This document shows, in pieces, positions 10,310 through 22,632 of a stretch of 64,000 nucleotides of DNA. The notes below the pieces were generated by a model. That model saw only the letters and a program-made list of their open reading frames with translations, was not told where the DNA came from and searched no databases. A program made the translations under genes and the position numbers. The stretch's first letter is position 1, and each line of letters starts with the position of its first letter. The DNA comes from Escarpia spicata. Its lineage: Eukaryota; Annelida; Polychaeta; Sabellida; Siboglinidae. The stretch spans positions 36,243,468 to 36,307,467 of the forward strand of contig OZ023216.1 in the NCBI GenBank assembly GCA_963995525.1. The letters run 5' to 3'.

Positions 10310-12720
10310 GCGAGTTTATTCAGTAAAATTACATACATGCATTACATAATCACCAAAAAAATTACATATATATAATAATGCTGAGGAAAAAAATAGTGAA
10401 TAAGTAATTAAAATAAAAAACAAAAAAATTAATAGATAAACTAATAGTACGATTTTTTAAAATATTACATATATATAAAATAGCAAAATGAAAAAAAAAA
10501 AAAATATTGTGCATTAATAATATTAAGACGCAACGTAATGATTGTGTTCATGAGCCACCAATTTATTATATAAAGGGGTCGTTACTTTTGTTCTATGACT
10601 AGGTTTAGATCAACATTGTTTTGTTTCCATTGGCAAGTTGTTCCAGTGGCATATGTCTGTATAAAGGAAGTAAATTTGTCCAGAACCCTTTACTCTGGGA
10701 ATAACACATGCCAATTCACTGGCTCTTGTGGGGTATCTATGATGAACCATTTTAACATTTGCTCTTAAATATGCTGGTGCGTTACCATTGATAACATTGA
10801 CCATGTGGCCCAACTTTATCTGTTCTATTCAATATTCAACAAGGAGTATTCCACTGGTCTTAAATCCATTGGCACCAACATGGAACCTTAGTGGAGTATT
10901 TAACATAAATCTGATAATCTTATTCTGTGTACACTGCATTTTGCACTTCATTTTTTAGATAATCCACTGTATCAAGCTGAACATGTGTAATCAAAATGAC
11001 ATTCAATCAAAGCAGAGACAAGTAGTTTTTTGTTTTAATACAAAACTTTCTGGCATTTCTGTACACAAATTTAAGTTTATTTGAAGTTTTATAAAGGATA
11101 TTAGAAGCTATATCACCAGAAAGGGACTGATCTAAAGTCTCCCCTAAATATGTGACACTTGACTTTGATTCAATGACATTTCCATTGCATACAACATTAA
11201 GATTGTTACATTTGTACAATTTCTCTTCATTCCAAACATGATGGATTGTGTTTTTTCTAAACGAAGAGACAGTTTGTTATCGATTAACCATTCACTGACG
11301 GATTCGAGCTCCGAACTTAAAGTTGCCTCTATTTTTTGCTAAATCCTTTTCCAAGGCAAGCAAGACTGAATTATCAGCATGTAACAAAAGCTTGCCTTTA
11401 ACTGCAGCAGACATGTCATTTACATATAACAGGAAGAGTAGAGACCGAAGTATTGAACCTTGTGGTACACCGCAAGTGTTACCTTTTGCCCCAGACATTG
11501 TTCCATCGACATCAGTAACTTGTACTCTACCCATCAAGTAAGATCTAAACCAACATAGAGTTCATCTGCACCTACCGGGTACACCCTTAAGTTTCTTCAA
11601 AAGAATGGTGTGGTCTACAGTGTCAAAAGCTTTTTGTAAATTCAACAATACCATGCCTGCGTAATTGCCATTATCACATTCTTGTTTAATGTAATCGGTT
11701 CGGTAGATCGCATATGTATCAGTTGAATACGATGACCAAAAACCAGATTGAAATTCATATAGTAGTTTATATTCCATTAAAATGTCACTTAGTTGATTGA
11801 AGACAATATTTTTTCGAACACTTTAGAAATTATACTTAACACTGAAATTGGTCTATAGTTCTCAACATCAGTCTTGTTCTTCTTTTTATACAATGGAACA
11901 ACCCTGGCCATTAGATTATATATAAGAAAGTTATCATTCTCACAAAGGACTGTAAATTAATGGAACAGATTATCTCCTGATTGTGTTGTGCTAGTAGCGT
12001 GAATATGTTTAAAAATAAAATAGACACATACCTTAAAAGTGCGGGATACACATAGATAAAAAGTATTAGACTCTCAATAAGCCAAAAGGCTTCCTTGTCC
12101 ACATGCCATCTAGAGTTAATTTTCTGGATGGCAATCTTGTTAAATCTTTCAAGTCATCGGGGATATTTCTAGTAGTTATAGATAAGTTTACAATGTGAGT
12201 AAGAAGTTTTTCTATGACAGAAGAACCATCTTTGACAAATCTAGCTGGTAGTTCATCTAAACCTGTTGCCTTATTAGCGTTTATGTATTTAATATAATGG
12301 AAACTTGTTCTACAGTAACACTGACTAGACCAAATATATTATCCGAAACATTTTGTTTATGATCAAAATCAACAAAGTGAGCTTGACCAAATTGACCAGA
12401 ATATGATGGTAGCTTCTCAATGAGCGATGAAGCAATAGAAGTAAAATAATCATTAAAATATTCCACAACCTTCCGTTTATCAAAGCATACTTCATTTTCA
12501 ATGTTCAGACTAATACGTTTAGGTTTGGTTTTACATTTTGATGAGCCAGCCTCTTTCAGAATTTGCCACAGCGTTTTTGGTCGATTTTGATTTTCATTTA
12601 CAGCATGTACATAATACTGAGATTTGTTATATTTGACCTGATTTCTGTGATAGACAAATAGCTTGCTGTCCAATTTATTTTTTTTATTTTCCAAATTTAG
12701 ATAGATAATTATCCCTTTGA
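10310..12720 (-). mobile_element. Degenerate LINE (Jockey/CR1/L2-like)
   Basis: A minus-strand non-LTR retrotransposon read from about 12,720 down to 10,310. It starts in the linker, passes through the whole RT and ends with a C-terminal tail carrying HWNNLPMETK (10,640). The 3' end near 10,310-10,330 includes an AATAAA complement (tttatt, 10,316-10,321) followed by a variable A/T-rich tail. The endonuclease is missing, so this is a 5'-truncated copy. The clade was judged only from motif style (KAFDTVDHTILL, GVPQGS, WNNLP). Confidence 0.85.
11292..12694 (-). pseudogene. LINE linker and reverse transcriptase, active site lost
   Basis: Linker at 12,281-12,694 (RPKTLWQILKEAG, VVEYFNDYFTSIASSLIEKL). 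RT motif A at about 11,600 is intact (LLNLQKAFDTVDHTILLKKL) and motif B at about 11,460 reads GVPQGSILRSLLF. Motif C, normally Y-A-D-D, reads HADNS (about 11,385), so two of the key positions are changed. Several stops and frameshifts lie between 11,780 and 12,280. The further open stretch at 11,007-11,219 (KSSVTYLGETLDQSLSGDIA) belongs to the same copy. Confidence 0.85.
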
Positions 12721-14970
12721 CTGATTAAGTTAAGTATTTCGCTAGACATTCAAGGTTGCGTTCTTTGTTTAACTCGAATCTCTATCCGTCATTTGGACAG
12801 GTAAAATTCGAAAAATTACGTTTTGGACGGTTTTAAATTGATTGTGGATGGGTCCGCCGGACTGGCCCTTCCATATCCGTCTACGTCATTTTTTTGCACG
12901 GGCCAGCCCGTGTCATTTTTACGTCAATGAAACTGCTGCGAAGCCAGTTATAAAATCTACAGAGACTGGTTATGAAAATCAACCACCTGGATCGCCTGGC
13001 CAGCTGCCTGACACACACCAGAAACCAATTAAGGCCTAGACTTTCTAGGGTAATTATCACCTAACCAGTAGGGGTGGTTGCTTGAAAGGTAGCCAACAGT
13101 TGCTTAGACCAATTAATCCTATGTGAGGTCAATGTCAGGGCAGGGAGATACAATAAGCACTTGCTGATTAAGATACGATCTTGGAAAACGGATGGAATTC
13201 CACGTAATCAACATTTCAAAAAAGGATTTGTTTTCGAACAGAAATTCTGTAAATGTTCAAAGAGTAGAATCACCAACAGCATAAACGATACTGACTTTAA
13301 CGATGATATTTTGAAACAAACATGATTACTATGCTACGGTATTCGTTTATTTTGGTGAATTTATGACGCAGGATTTTTAAAACCTCGTGTCAACCGACGT
13401 AAACAGGGACGCGGGTGGAAGGCGCTAACATAATCCATTTTGCAATCGTTGTCTGGCAGTCCTCAAAAGGGCACTGGAAACATGTTGCTAATTAAATGTA
13501 ATTGTCACATCGTTAGAACATGCATTTAAGTGTACATATTCCGGTTTCGAACACAAAATTCGAACGAATAACAACAGCTTAGGTTACGCTGGCTCAAAGT
13601 GATAGTCTGGGTTTTGTAGTTCTAACAAATTCCGTTGAATGGTGTCATATATGGTGCTAGCTAAAATGGTTGATTAAAAATAATTAGTTAAACAGCATCA
13701 GTGATTTGAACATTCATAATTGTTAATATTATTGCTTGTACAATTTACATTTGTTAACTTATATATTAACCACTGCTGCATTAGAAACAACCAGTCATTT
13801 ATGTTATTGTGTGACAGGAATTATTTTATGATCTAAACTGGTTATGTACGGTTGTTATTAAAAGTTAACCACACAATAAAACAGTATTATTTAGATGCAG
13901 AGATTATAACATTGTGATATTTTCAATATTTTACAGAATGTATTATTTTTCAAAGTTAACTTTAAAATAAAATATTACTTTTCTGAACAGAAATGGGCTT
14001 CTTTTTTTCACATAAAAAAAACAGATAATGCTTCATCTGACATTAAAAATGCATCATTTGACACAGAATTTGCTTTTTTCTGAAACGGAAAATACATTGT
14101 TTGAAACAGAATTTGTCTTTTTCTGAAATTGAATTTTGAAACGGAATTGAAATGGTATTTATCTTTTCTGAAACGGAAAATTAATGTCCATAGATATATA
14201 CTCATAGCTGCTACTGTGTTTTATTAAAAAGTATCTCTTTAATTCTTATGTAAATAAATATACATATTTGTTGTCATACTTATATTGTTATTACTACTTA
14301 CATTTTTGATCACACATAAGATGTGTATTCAGCCATGTGGCTTGCTTTGTCTCACGTCCGAAAACATGCCGATCGTGTGTGCAATCGCGTTTCCGGTCGC
14401 GCTTTGTAGCATGTCAGACAAAATTTGGAATGGCAAAATTTGTTTCCTGGGTGATACCCTTTAAATCTAGTGCCAGTTTAAATATATAGTGCCAGTTTAT
14501 CAAGAACTTACAGTACATACTCTGGTAGGTTCTGTAATCAACTGCTTAAAGTTAAAATTGCACAATTCTCTCTGATTCTCTTTGAATACGTCGACATTCG
14601 CTGTAACTATTTTAGGATGCAAAATTACTACATTGTACAAAGAAGTCTCAAAACCAATGGCACGTTATTTATCTACCTTGAACACGGAAGTGAAACATTG
14701 TACTTATTGTTATCCGTGCATTAGCCACGGTGTTATGATTTATTATCGCTCAGTTATCGACGAACCTCATTAAATATTACTAATTCAGTGTTGAATTTAT
14801 CACTGAGGACCGCATTTCATTGGACTACTGGATTGTTGACAATTACCTTCAAAAATGTTCAATTTCTTAAATGATTACTATCGTATAACTTTGTTAAAAC
14901 ATTTAGACGCTGCTATATATAGTTGACTCCCATGCTGTTTTAATAACATCTAAACCTAAATGACGTACTA
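12721..14970. other. No gene seen; local GAAACGGAAAA/GAAACAGAATT repeats
   Basis: Mostly AT-rich sequence. A cluster of short direct repeats lies at about 14,040-14,190 (CTGAAACGGAAAATACATTG, TGAAACAGAATTTG, CTGAAACGGAAAATTA). No exon-like block was recognised on either strand. Confidence 0.5.
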
Positions 14971-14974
14971 CTTA

Positions 14975-15860
14975 GTTGGTTGGGTTTGCTTATCCATTTT
15001 CGGACGTTGCAGCCTTGATGGATTGTCTATAGACATCTCTTTTGTTTGCCAGTCTCCCCACTAGCCAGACGTCTGCTCCCATCCATTCCCCTATGTCCCT
15101 TTTCAATTGTGTCCTAGCCCTAGGTGTTCATTTGCTTCTGCTGCGTTCTACTTTTCCTTCCATTATTAGTCTCTCTAGAGATTGATGCCGTTTCATATGG
15201 CCAAAATAACTTAGTTTCTGTATCTTTACAAAGTTCAATAAAGTCCCTGGTATAACAACAAGCTCATCTGTGATGGATTCGCCAGTTCTACGTTCAGTCC
15301 ACGAAACTCGTAATATGTTTCTATAACACTTGTTTTCAAATGCATTTATACGTTTAGTAAGAAGAACAAGAAAGTTTTATTTATACCCCATGCAATTACA
15401 ATATATGTATAATATCAAATTAACGTAACATGAATAGACATATATATTCATATATACAAATGCAGTGTAATTTCAAATTAGATGGGGTCTGTGACTCCTA
15501 TTAAGACAATAACAGTCGCTCTCACAGGAGCCACACATGTTCTTATTAAGAGTCCAGGTTTCGCATCCATACGTAGCACTTGGAAATATGCAGACTCGGA
15601 TAATTCGTAGTTTCATATCTTTGTTCGTTGATTTCCACAACTTCTTCATCTCTATGCAATTTGTATTCGCCATTGCCAACCTCTGCTTGATCTCTTTTGT
15701 CCCATCTGCACCTGCTTTTATCATTGACCCCAGATATTCAAAACTTTCCAATCGTTCTATTTCCTCGCCATCTACTATGACTTCTGATGGTGATAGTTGG
15801 AATTGTATTCCAGATCAACGGACCTTTGCATAACAAACCGTTTGAAGATCTTACAGTAGA
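14975..15860 (-). mobile_element. 5'-truncated LINE (YFGH/RGR tail type), split by an insert
   Basis: Read on minus, the copy begins near 15,860, runs through VDGEEIERLESFEYLGSMIK, IRVCIFPSATYGCETWTLNK and (after an insert) LTKRINAFENKCYRNILRVS. It ends with YFGHMKRHQSLERLIMEGKV and IGEWMGADVWLVGRLANKRD near 15,020. These are RT thumb and C-terminal motifs of an APE-type LINE. About 170 bp (roughly 15,362-15,535) separate the NKN and LTKR parts and look like an inserted LINE/SINE 3' end. The RT core is missing. Confidence 0.8.
15362..15535 (-). mobile_element. Short insert within LINE (LINE/SINE 3' end)
   Basis: Sequence starting AAGTTTTATTTATACCCC resembles the complement of a polyadenylated LINE 3' end, like the end at 10,310. 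It interrupts the reading frame of the surrounding LINE between WTLNKN and LTKRIN. A clean target duplication is not evident. Confidence 0.5.
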
Positions 15861-17020
15861 AGGTAAAATATAATAAATTGTTTTAAGGGCAGAAACAGGA
15901 AGATAGCGGTTAAACTTATTAATTGCGAACAAAGCACCGGTTAGTTTATTTTTACATACATTTACGTGTTTCTGCCAATCAAGTCTTTCATCAATGTGGA
16001 GGTCTAGAAATCTGCACATTTTATATGCTGAATAATTTTATTATAGATTGTTAGGAATAATTATTCACTCTGTGGAGGACGGTATATACTAAATAACATG
16101 CATGTTGTCTTGGAAACAGTTAGGGATACATTATTCGCACAGAACCAGTCAGCAAATACGTTAAGTTCGTTATTCACATCTTCATATATATTATTTATTT
16201 GTTTTCCAATCTTGTACATAATAGTGTAATCAGCAGATAATATAGTGTTGCACTTTTTTTTATACAAAAGTTGTGTTATGTTGCTGAAGCGAATCACTTG
16301 TTTTCGGTTTGAGAGATAACTCTTAAACCATTTGAGTGGAGTACCCCTTATTCCATAATATCCAAGTTTATGTAATAAGATTTAATGATCAATTGTATCG
16401 AATGCATTACTCAGATCCATGAAAACACTAAGGAGTCTTTTCTTTCCAAAGCTTTTATGACATCACTAGTAAGTACGGTTACAACATTTATTGTTGAATG
16501 TTTTTTACGAAAACCATATTGTTTATTGTTCAGTATTTCTTTTTGGTATAAAATCATAAGTCCTTCTATGTAAAATTGTCCCCAGTATTTTAGAAAATGA
16601 GGGTAACAAAGATATGGGTCTATCGTTGGAAATTTTATCTTTAACATTTGCTCACAGAATATTTTGAGAACAAGCGGACTCAGATTGTTATAACCAAATC
16701 TTTTTCTTAGGTTGAAGAGACAATTAAATTTGCCTGATTTCATTTTCATCGGTTTGGCTCATAACAAATTATTTGGATTTTGTTTAAAGCAATTCTGAAG
16801 GTATGCTATAAATTGCTTTTTAGATTGAGGTATTGCATTTGTGTGGTTTTTACCAACATTTGTCAAAACAGTTACAAAAATGTATTCGAAATTTGATCAG
16901 GGTCATTAATTATATCGTTATTATGTTTGAAATGTAGAGAAATGCCTGATTTATCGTTATTTTTTCCAATTGTGATACGGTCACAAGACATATATTGTAG
17001 TTTTAATAAACACCACCACA
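15861..17020 (-). pseudogene. LINE reverse transcriptase (Jockey-like), truncated at both ends
   Basis: From about 17,020 downward the frames give the linker (SCDRITIGKNNDKSGISLHF), then RT: KQYGFRKKHSTINVVTVLTS (about 16,490), ADYTIMYKIGKQINNIYEDV at 16,200, NNVSLTVSKTTCMLF, and DERLDWQKHVNVCKNKLTGA at about 15,960. The copy stops at about 15,860 after ALKTIYYIL, where the sequence of a different LINE begins. The YADD box is degraded to S-A-D-Y. The plus-strand open stretches here are shadows. Confidence 0.8.
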
Positions 17021-17639
17021 TGGCAGCACCTACGATAACTTAACGCATTTTAGTGAACTTGGTTTATTAATTATTATTCTTCTACATATTTCTCTTATTG
17101 CTAGTTATACTTGCTTTACAGGTTGCTGATCATTTTAGTAATTATTGAGTTGTTTAAATCTAATTTTGACGCGAATGACAGTGGTCACATGTGATCAGGG
17201 GGAGAGCCTAACTGCCCCAGTCAGTGGGACCCAGGCATCTTATTACAATCAACACCCCCTGTGGTTTTGGTAAGTTTCAAACTGTGTTTTACAGTACTTT
17301 CCATTAATAATTGTATCATAATGTGTGGAAGAGAAATGTACATCCTAGATGTAAACTTATTTACATGTTTAGCTATAATTACTTAGTGGTGACTCTGATT
17401 ACTGATTATCAGAAAGACGGAGGCTAGACTGTGGGCCTCTGAGAGTAAGTTCTCAATGAGTTTTGGGGAAGATGCTCGCCAGTAATTGTTGGAATGGTAT
17501 AGAAAGTCTATTTTAATCATGTTTAGTTTTGTTAAGTATAGTTTGTATTAGTAGTTGTATTAATACAACATTGAATATACGATATTATTTGGATATTGTG
17601 CATATTGATTAGAATTGATTAGATTAGAACCTCAATGGT
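17021..17639. other. No gene seen
   Basis: AT-rich spacer. A GC-richer patch at 17,160-17,260 has no recognisable feature. Confidence 0.4.
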
Positions 17640-19370
17640 GAAACTGGCAAAAGGCGCCCCACACTCCCTCTTGGTGATTTTAATCTTCATTTGTATATAC
17701 CTTCTTCAATTACAACTATGCTTGATGATATTCTGGCATCCTTTGATTTGAAATAACATGTTACCTTTTCGAAAAATATGCATAGCCATTGGCTTGATCT
17801 CTTGGTAACCCGTTCAACTTTTAATAATATCCAAACACCTACTGTATCAGATGGGTTATCAGATCAGCATACTGTCAATGCTAATGTTTGCGTTTCTATT
17901 ATTCCATTAGAGTCGAAAAACAATGTGTTTTGTAGAGTTATTGACAGGATTGACATTACAGCTTTAATGGCCGATATCCTTAAATCTGACCTTATCACAG
18001 ATCCAAAAGAACATACATTTGACTTATATAAACAGTACTGTCAAGTACTCAATGCATTACTTAACAAACATGCATTTATTAAATCCAAATGTGTGTCAGA
18101 AAGGCCACCGGCTCCATGGACGACTTCCACAATTATACTTTCTAAAAGGCGTCGTCGTTATTTAAAGCGTGTATGGCGCAAATCACGTTCGCCATTAGGC
18201 AGGTCGCGCTATTCGAAGCAATGTCACCTCTGTAACAGACAAATGGCCAAAGCTAATCAGATTATTATACAAATATGGTCACAAATAAGGTCTGATAATC
18301 CGCGTCAGTTATGGAACTGCATCAATAATATTCAACATAGACGGCCTACTCCATCGCTACCTGATCATGTATTAATTAAGTCTCTATGTGACTCGGTCTC
18401 TAGTCATTTTAAGAATAAAATCAGTATTATTCGTTTTGCTTTCCTATGTCATACTTTAAGTAATGTCTATGTGGACTTTCCACAAGTAAATTCTCTACAT
18501 GTATCATTTGAACCTGCGACAGTTGATGAAGTTAGGAAAATAATTATGTCCTCCTCAAATAAGTCTTGTGAACTTGATCCATTACCAACAATAAAGCATG
18601 TCTGGACAAATATTATAAATGCATTGCTTTGTTGTGGTGTGGCTGCTTTCCTGATGATTTCTAATATGCCCATGTCACTCCACTTCTTAAGAAGTCATAT
18701 CTGCCTAAACAAGACCTAAACAGTCATAGACCTATTTCTAAACTCAGCTTAGATTTATTTCCAAAATACTAGAAAATGCTGTAGCAAGTCACTAGCACAC
18801 ATGTCTTAACTAATGTGTCACACTCAGTGTATAGACACTTTCATCCAACAGAGACTGCCGACTTAAAGGTTCACAATGACATGAACTTGAACACTAATAA
18901 TGATAAAGTGACTGCACTTACCTGACTAGATCTCTCTGCCGCTTTTGACACGATTGTTCACAACATTCTCATTGGATGCTTATTAAAGTGGTACGGCTGT
19001 AATCTGGTTTTCTTCATAACTAACGGATAGATACCAAACCTTAAAGATTGGGAACTGATTTCCGGCTGCACTGCCAACATTATTTGGTGTTCCCCAGGGT
19101 TATGTTCTTGGGCCTTTGCTTTTACTCTTTGCACCACGCCACTAAGCTCTAAGATCTACATTTCATTGGCTACCCCGGATACAAATCGCGCCCTTAACCA
19201 ATTTAGTGATTGCCTCTAAGATATCTTTTACTGTTGCTGCACCAACTCTTTGGAATATGCTCCCTCATAGTGTTAGATAAGTTGATAATATTACAAAATT
19301 CCGTGGTCATTTAAAAACTTATTTTATAACCTTGCTTATTCGTTATAGCTCCCTACCGCCTTGATCCATT
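17640..19370 (+). mobile_element. LINE copy with internal deletion
   Basis: A plus-strand non-LTR element that starts inside the endonuclease. The catalytic GDFN motif is encoded at 17,673-17,684 and is followed by LDDILASFDL, HWLDLLVTRS and SDQHTV (SDH-type motif). The long ORF 17,778-18,719 covers the end of the endonuclease, the linker and the first RT motif (SSSNKSCELDPLPT). Then follow, in other frames, LDLSAAFDTIVHNILIGCLL (motif A, about 18,930) and a GVPQGSVLG-like block (about 19,095). Sequence then jumps to the C-terminal tail (FTVAAPTLWNMLPHSVR, about 19,240). The YADD region is deleted. Confidence 0.85.
17778..18719 (+). pseudogene. LINE ORF2 fragment: endonuclease end, linker, RT start
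   Basis: At 313 codons this is the longest non-repetitive ORF in the window. Residues 1-30 are the end of the APE endonuclease (HWLDLLVTRS, SDQHTV). About 30-230 is the basic linker (KRRRRYLKRVWRKSRSPLGR; QLWNCINNIQ). Residues 245-290 are the RT fingers (VDEVRKIIMSSSNKSCELDP). It ends by frameshift before motif A. Its length reflects a relatively young insertion rather than a host gene. Confidence 0.8.
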
Positions 19371-19389
19371 TTTTGACAACTGGATTTTT

Positions 19390-21210
19390 AGATTGGTCAG
19401 TACTTTTGGCAGTCTGGAGGAAGAATGGAAAAAGGACAAAGAAGCATTTGTGGGAATTGCAGAGGAAGTATATGGAATTTCAACACCAGGAAAGGGCGGA
19501 ATGTCTAGAAGTAGTAACCAAGGGTGGTGGTCAAACGAAGTTGCAGAAACAGTGCGCGAAAAGAAGGAGGCGTGGAAAGAACCAAGACCAAGGAGAGGGG
19601 AAATTAACGAGATGGAAGGCTGATACACATATACGGACAGAGAAAGAAAGCGGCAAAGAGAGCAGTTGATAAGGCGATGAGTGACATGGATGCATATGTG
19701 TACAGCAAGCTAGATGAGGATGGTGGAAAGAAAATGATATACAGAATGACCCGAGACAGGGATGAGAATAGTTAGGACGTGAAGGGTGGGACGGTGATCA
19801 AGGATAGACATGGGAAGTTAGTGACAGAACAAGAAGCAGTGTTGAAGGTCTAGGAAAACTATTCAAAGACCTTCTGAACCAGGAAGGAAATAACAATGAC
19901 TTGGAATTACCATCGTATGTAGAAGGGAAAGTGGAGTTAGCTGATATTAGAGAGATGCAAACTGGGTTAAATTGGACGAAGAAGGGGAGAGCACCTGGTA
20001 TCGATGAGATGCGTGTTGAGATGGTAATGACAGCAGGGGAGAGTGGAATCAGTTGGAGAAAGAGGCTGCTGTATACATGTATCTAAGTCACATCATGAAG
20101 CTGCTAGAGAAGATCCTGGATGGGAGGATTCGAAATAGGAGTAGTACAGGAATTAGGCGAAGAACAACATGGATTCAGAAAAGGCAGAGGGATGACGGAT
20201 GCGATGTTTCATTGAGACAGCTGGTGGAGAAGAGATGGACGGGAGTGCCAGAAGCAGAAGCCAGGATGGTGGAAGCAATGCATGAAAGAACAACAAGAGT
20301 TGTGGCTGGATCTGGGATGTCGGAAGCGTTTCCAGATAACATCGGATTGAGGCAAGGAAGTGCCCTAAACCCATTACTATTTATCATGGTGGTGGAACTA
20401 ATCAACAGCAAGATCAGTATGAAGGATGTTCTTTCAAAGATTATGTATGCAGACGACCTGGTCATAGTAGCAGAAAGCAAACAAGAGCTACAAACAAGAC
20501 ATATTGGAGAAATGGAACAGGGTGTTCAAGAAACACGGACTGAAATTGAACCTGGAGAAGACAGAAGTGATAGTGATATGGGTTGGGCAACAGAGAGAGG
20601 AATTGGACATCAGGTTGGAGGAAAAGGAATATTTAAGTAAGTGGACGGCTTTGTGTACCTTGAAGGAATGGCTATGGCAGATGAGCGTTCAGATGTGGAG
20701 ATGCGGTGCCGAATACAAGCAGGAGCGAATGCTTGGAAAAAAGGTAGAGGGAGTCGTGATGGACAAAAAAATCTCGAAAAAGCTGAAATGGAAAGTCCTG
20801 AGAATGTGAATTCGGCATGCCTATATGGTCTGGATACAGTGGCGCCGACAGAACAACAATAACAGAAGCCGCACGTTTGTGAGAACAACGAGTGTAGACA
20901 GAAGAAGGACGAATTATCTGAGAAAAGAGGTTGGAATGCAATGCAGTGTAACAGGAGGATTATTGAGAAGCCGGATGAGATGGGCAGGCTACTTGGTAAG
21001 AAAGGATGCCGGAAAAATAGCGAAGAGAGCAGAGGCGGAACAACATAAAGGACACAGGAAAAGGGGAAGGCCACAACTGAGATGGGAGATCTGCGTGAGG
21101 GGGGCATTTAGAAGATCAGGGGAGGATGAAAGATGGAGAAGGGGAACGATGGACAGAAAATTATGGAAGGAAAAGACACAGAGAGTGGTTCAGCTTTACT
21201 GTACCTAACC
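19390..21210 (+). mobile_element. LINE copy missing RT motif A but keeping YADD
   Basis: A plus-strand element broken into several frames: linker (GWWSNEVAETVREKKEAWKE, 19,520), fingers (TGLNWTKKGRAPGIDEMRVE, 19,960), YLSHIMKLLEKILDGRIRNR (20,085), RLRQ-type motif B (NIGLRQGSALNPLLFIMVVE, 20,340), motif C (IMYADDLVIVAES, 20,440), thumb (KKHGLKLNLEKTEV) and C-terminal tail (GHRKRGRPQLRWEICVRG, 21,060). The related 3' tail occurs again at 49,112-49,324 on the other strand. Clade not assigned. Confidence 0.85.
20053..20640 (+). pseudogene. LINE RT core with deletion of palm motif A
   Basis: This 195-codon frame reads from the fingers through YADD without a stop. Between VSLRQLVEKR and WTGVPEAEARMVEAMHE the family normally has about 25-30 residues including the first catalytic aspartate (VDLEKAFD-type motif). 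They are absent here without breaking the frame. Motif C (MYADDLVIVA) is intact. The enzyme would be inactive despite the long frame. Confidence 0.75.
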
Positions 21211-21707
21211 TTCACCCCTGTAGAACAGGGAACAAGGAGGAGAGCAATATACTCTTAAACGGTTTTAAGAACAACAATTATACTACATATTTAGTTTGTA
21301 TTACTGGACATGTTCTCCTGGAATCAAATCATTCTTATTGTGTATACGTGAAGAAAAATACAATAATTGTACAATAAGTTTTATTCATTTCTTATTAACC
21401 GACCACGTCACAATTGTTACTTAGTACTTATGGTAGTGTATTAATTGTCCATTTATAGTTAATGATTGCACGCTGTATCTACAGCAATCAGTCTACCATT
21501 ATCAGCGGTTGGCAGCGGCCCGTTACTCAATTAATTTTTTATTTATCAAACCATTGTGTACGCACATAAATAAGTAAAAGCATTGGCTCTGCTGCCTACC
21601 AGGAATTTTACATATTGCATTTTCTTCGTTAGTCATTTACATTACGTATTATTCAATTCCGAAATAAAGCATTCATACACACACACACACCCACCCACCC
21701 ACACACC

Positions 21708-21760
<53 letters not shown>

Positions 21761-22039
21761 GATTTAAAATGCCACTTACGGTAATGTTGTGTTCAAATTG
21801 TATAGATTTGCAACATCGTCCAACATGTAATTTGATCTTTGGAAAGAAAGAAATAGAAAAAAGAAAACAGGAAAAAACCGGAAAAAGAAACAGGAAAGAA
21901 GAAACGACGAAAAGAAACAAACAGGTTATTGATATATTATTTCAGTGAAAATTCACATTAAAAATATGTGTAATTATTTATTAGATTACACTATCACATA
22001 AAATCGATCAAAACTGATCAGAGTTCGTACATCACCCAT
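21211..22039. other. No gene; (CA)n/(CCCA)n microsatellite at 21,675-21,758
   Basis: AT-rich spacer holding an 84-bp CA tract with CCCACCCA interruptions, followed by a purine-rich GAAA stretch (21,840-21,920). Confidence 0.8.
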
Positions 22040-22044
22040 AAAGA

Positions 22045-22365
22045 AAAGATAAAGGTAAGTTCTTATATAGCGCAGTATCCAGTCCTTAGGACTGTACAAT
22101 AAGCTTTACACTTTATTCCCTGGCAGACCTGTTTAATCGAACACCATCTCGATTTCTCTGGGATCCATTTAGCCACGCTGCAATTAATGCGCGAAGACGA
22201 TTTGTACGCAAGTATACATCGCTGTCTGTAGGCAGGTATTCATTGATACAGCTGAGTGAACTGGAGCAATGTGAAGATAACGAAATTGCCCACATAAGGG
22301 ATCAGCGTTCAGGAAATGACACCTTTGCCTCAACGGCGATACGGACGTTATGTCTTACACCACAC
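22045..22365 (-). mobile_element. SINE-like repeat, copy 1
   Basis: Homologous to copies at 27,690-27,855 and 31,560-31,890. Shared words include GCAGTATCCAGTCCT, TTTACACTTTA, CACCATCTC, CATTAATGC-type and GAGTGAACTGGAGCAA. Orientation is set by the third copy, which has a tRNA-like head on its high-coordinate side. The end at 22,055 reads, on minus, GCGCTATATAAGAAC, very like the end of the LINE at 22,633. No tRNA-like promoter is recognisable in this copy. Confidence 0.7.
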
Positions 22366-22465
22366 AGGGAATCAGGAATGGGTTTGGTCTTCATGAACAT
22401 CCTCACACAAGGTTTTCAGTTTCTTCTGGAAACTAGCCAACCCCTTGTTGACACGCTTCCTGGGA

Positions 22466-22632
22466 GATTACTGAAGGATGGTCTGCCCAGTCTTGCTGAA
22501 GGATGATCTGCCCAGTCATGCTGAAGGATGGTCTGCCCAGTTTTCCTGAAGAATGATCTGCCCAGTCATGCTGAATGATGGTCTGCCCAGTCTTCCTGAA
22601 GGATGAACTGCCCACTCATGGTGAATGATGGT
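22466..22632 (+). repeat. 25-bp minisatellite, left array
   Basis: About 6-7 units of the type CATGCTGAAGGATGGTCTGC plus CCAGT. The same unit in the same orientation forms a longer array at 35,577-36,020, on the far side of the 12-kb element. The array is cut at 22,632 by a LINE 3' end. Confidence 0.9.
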
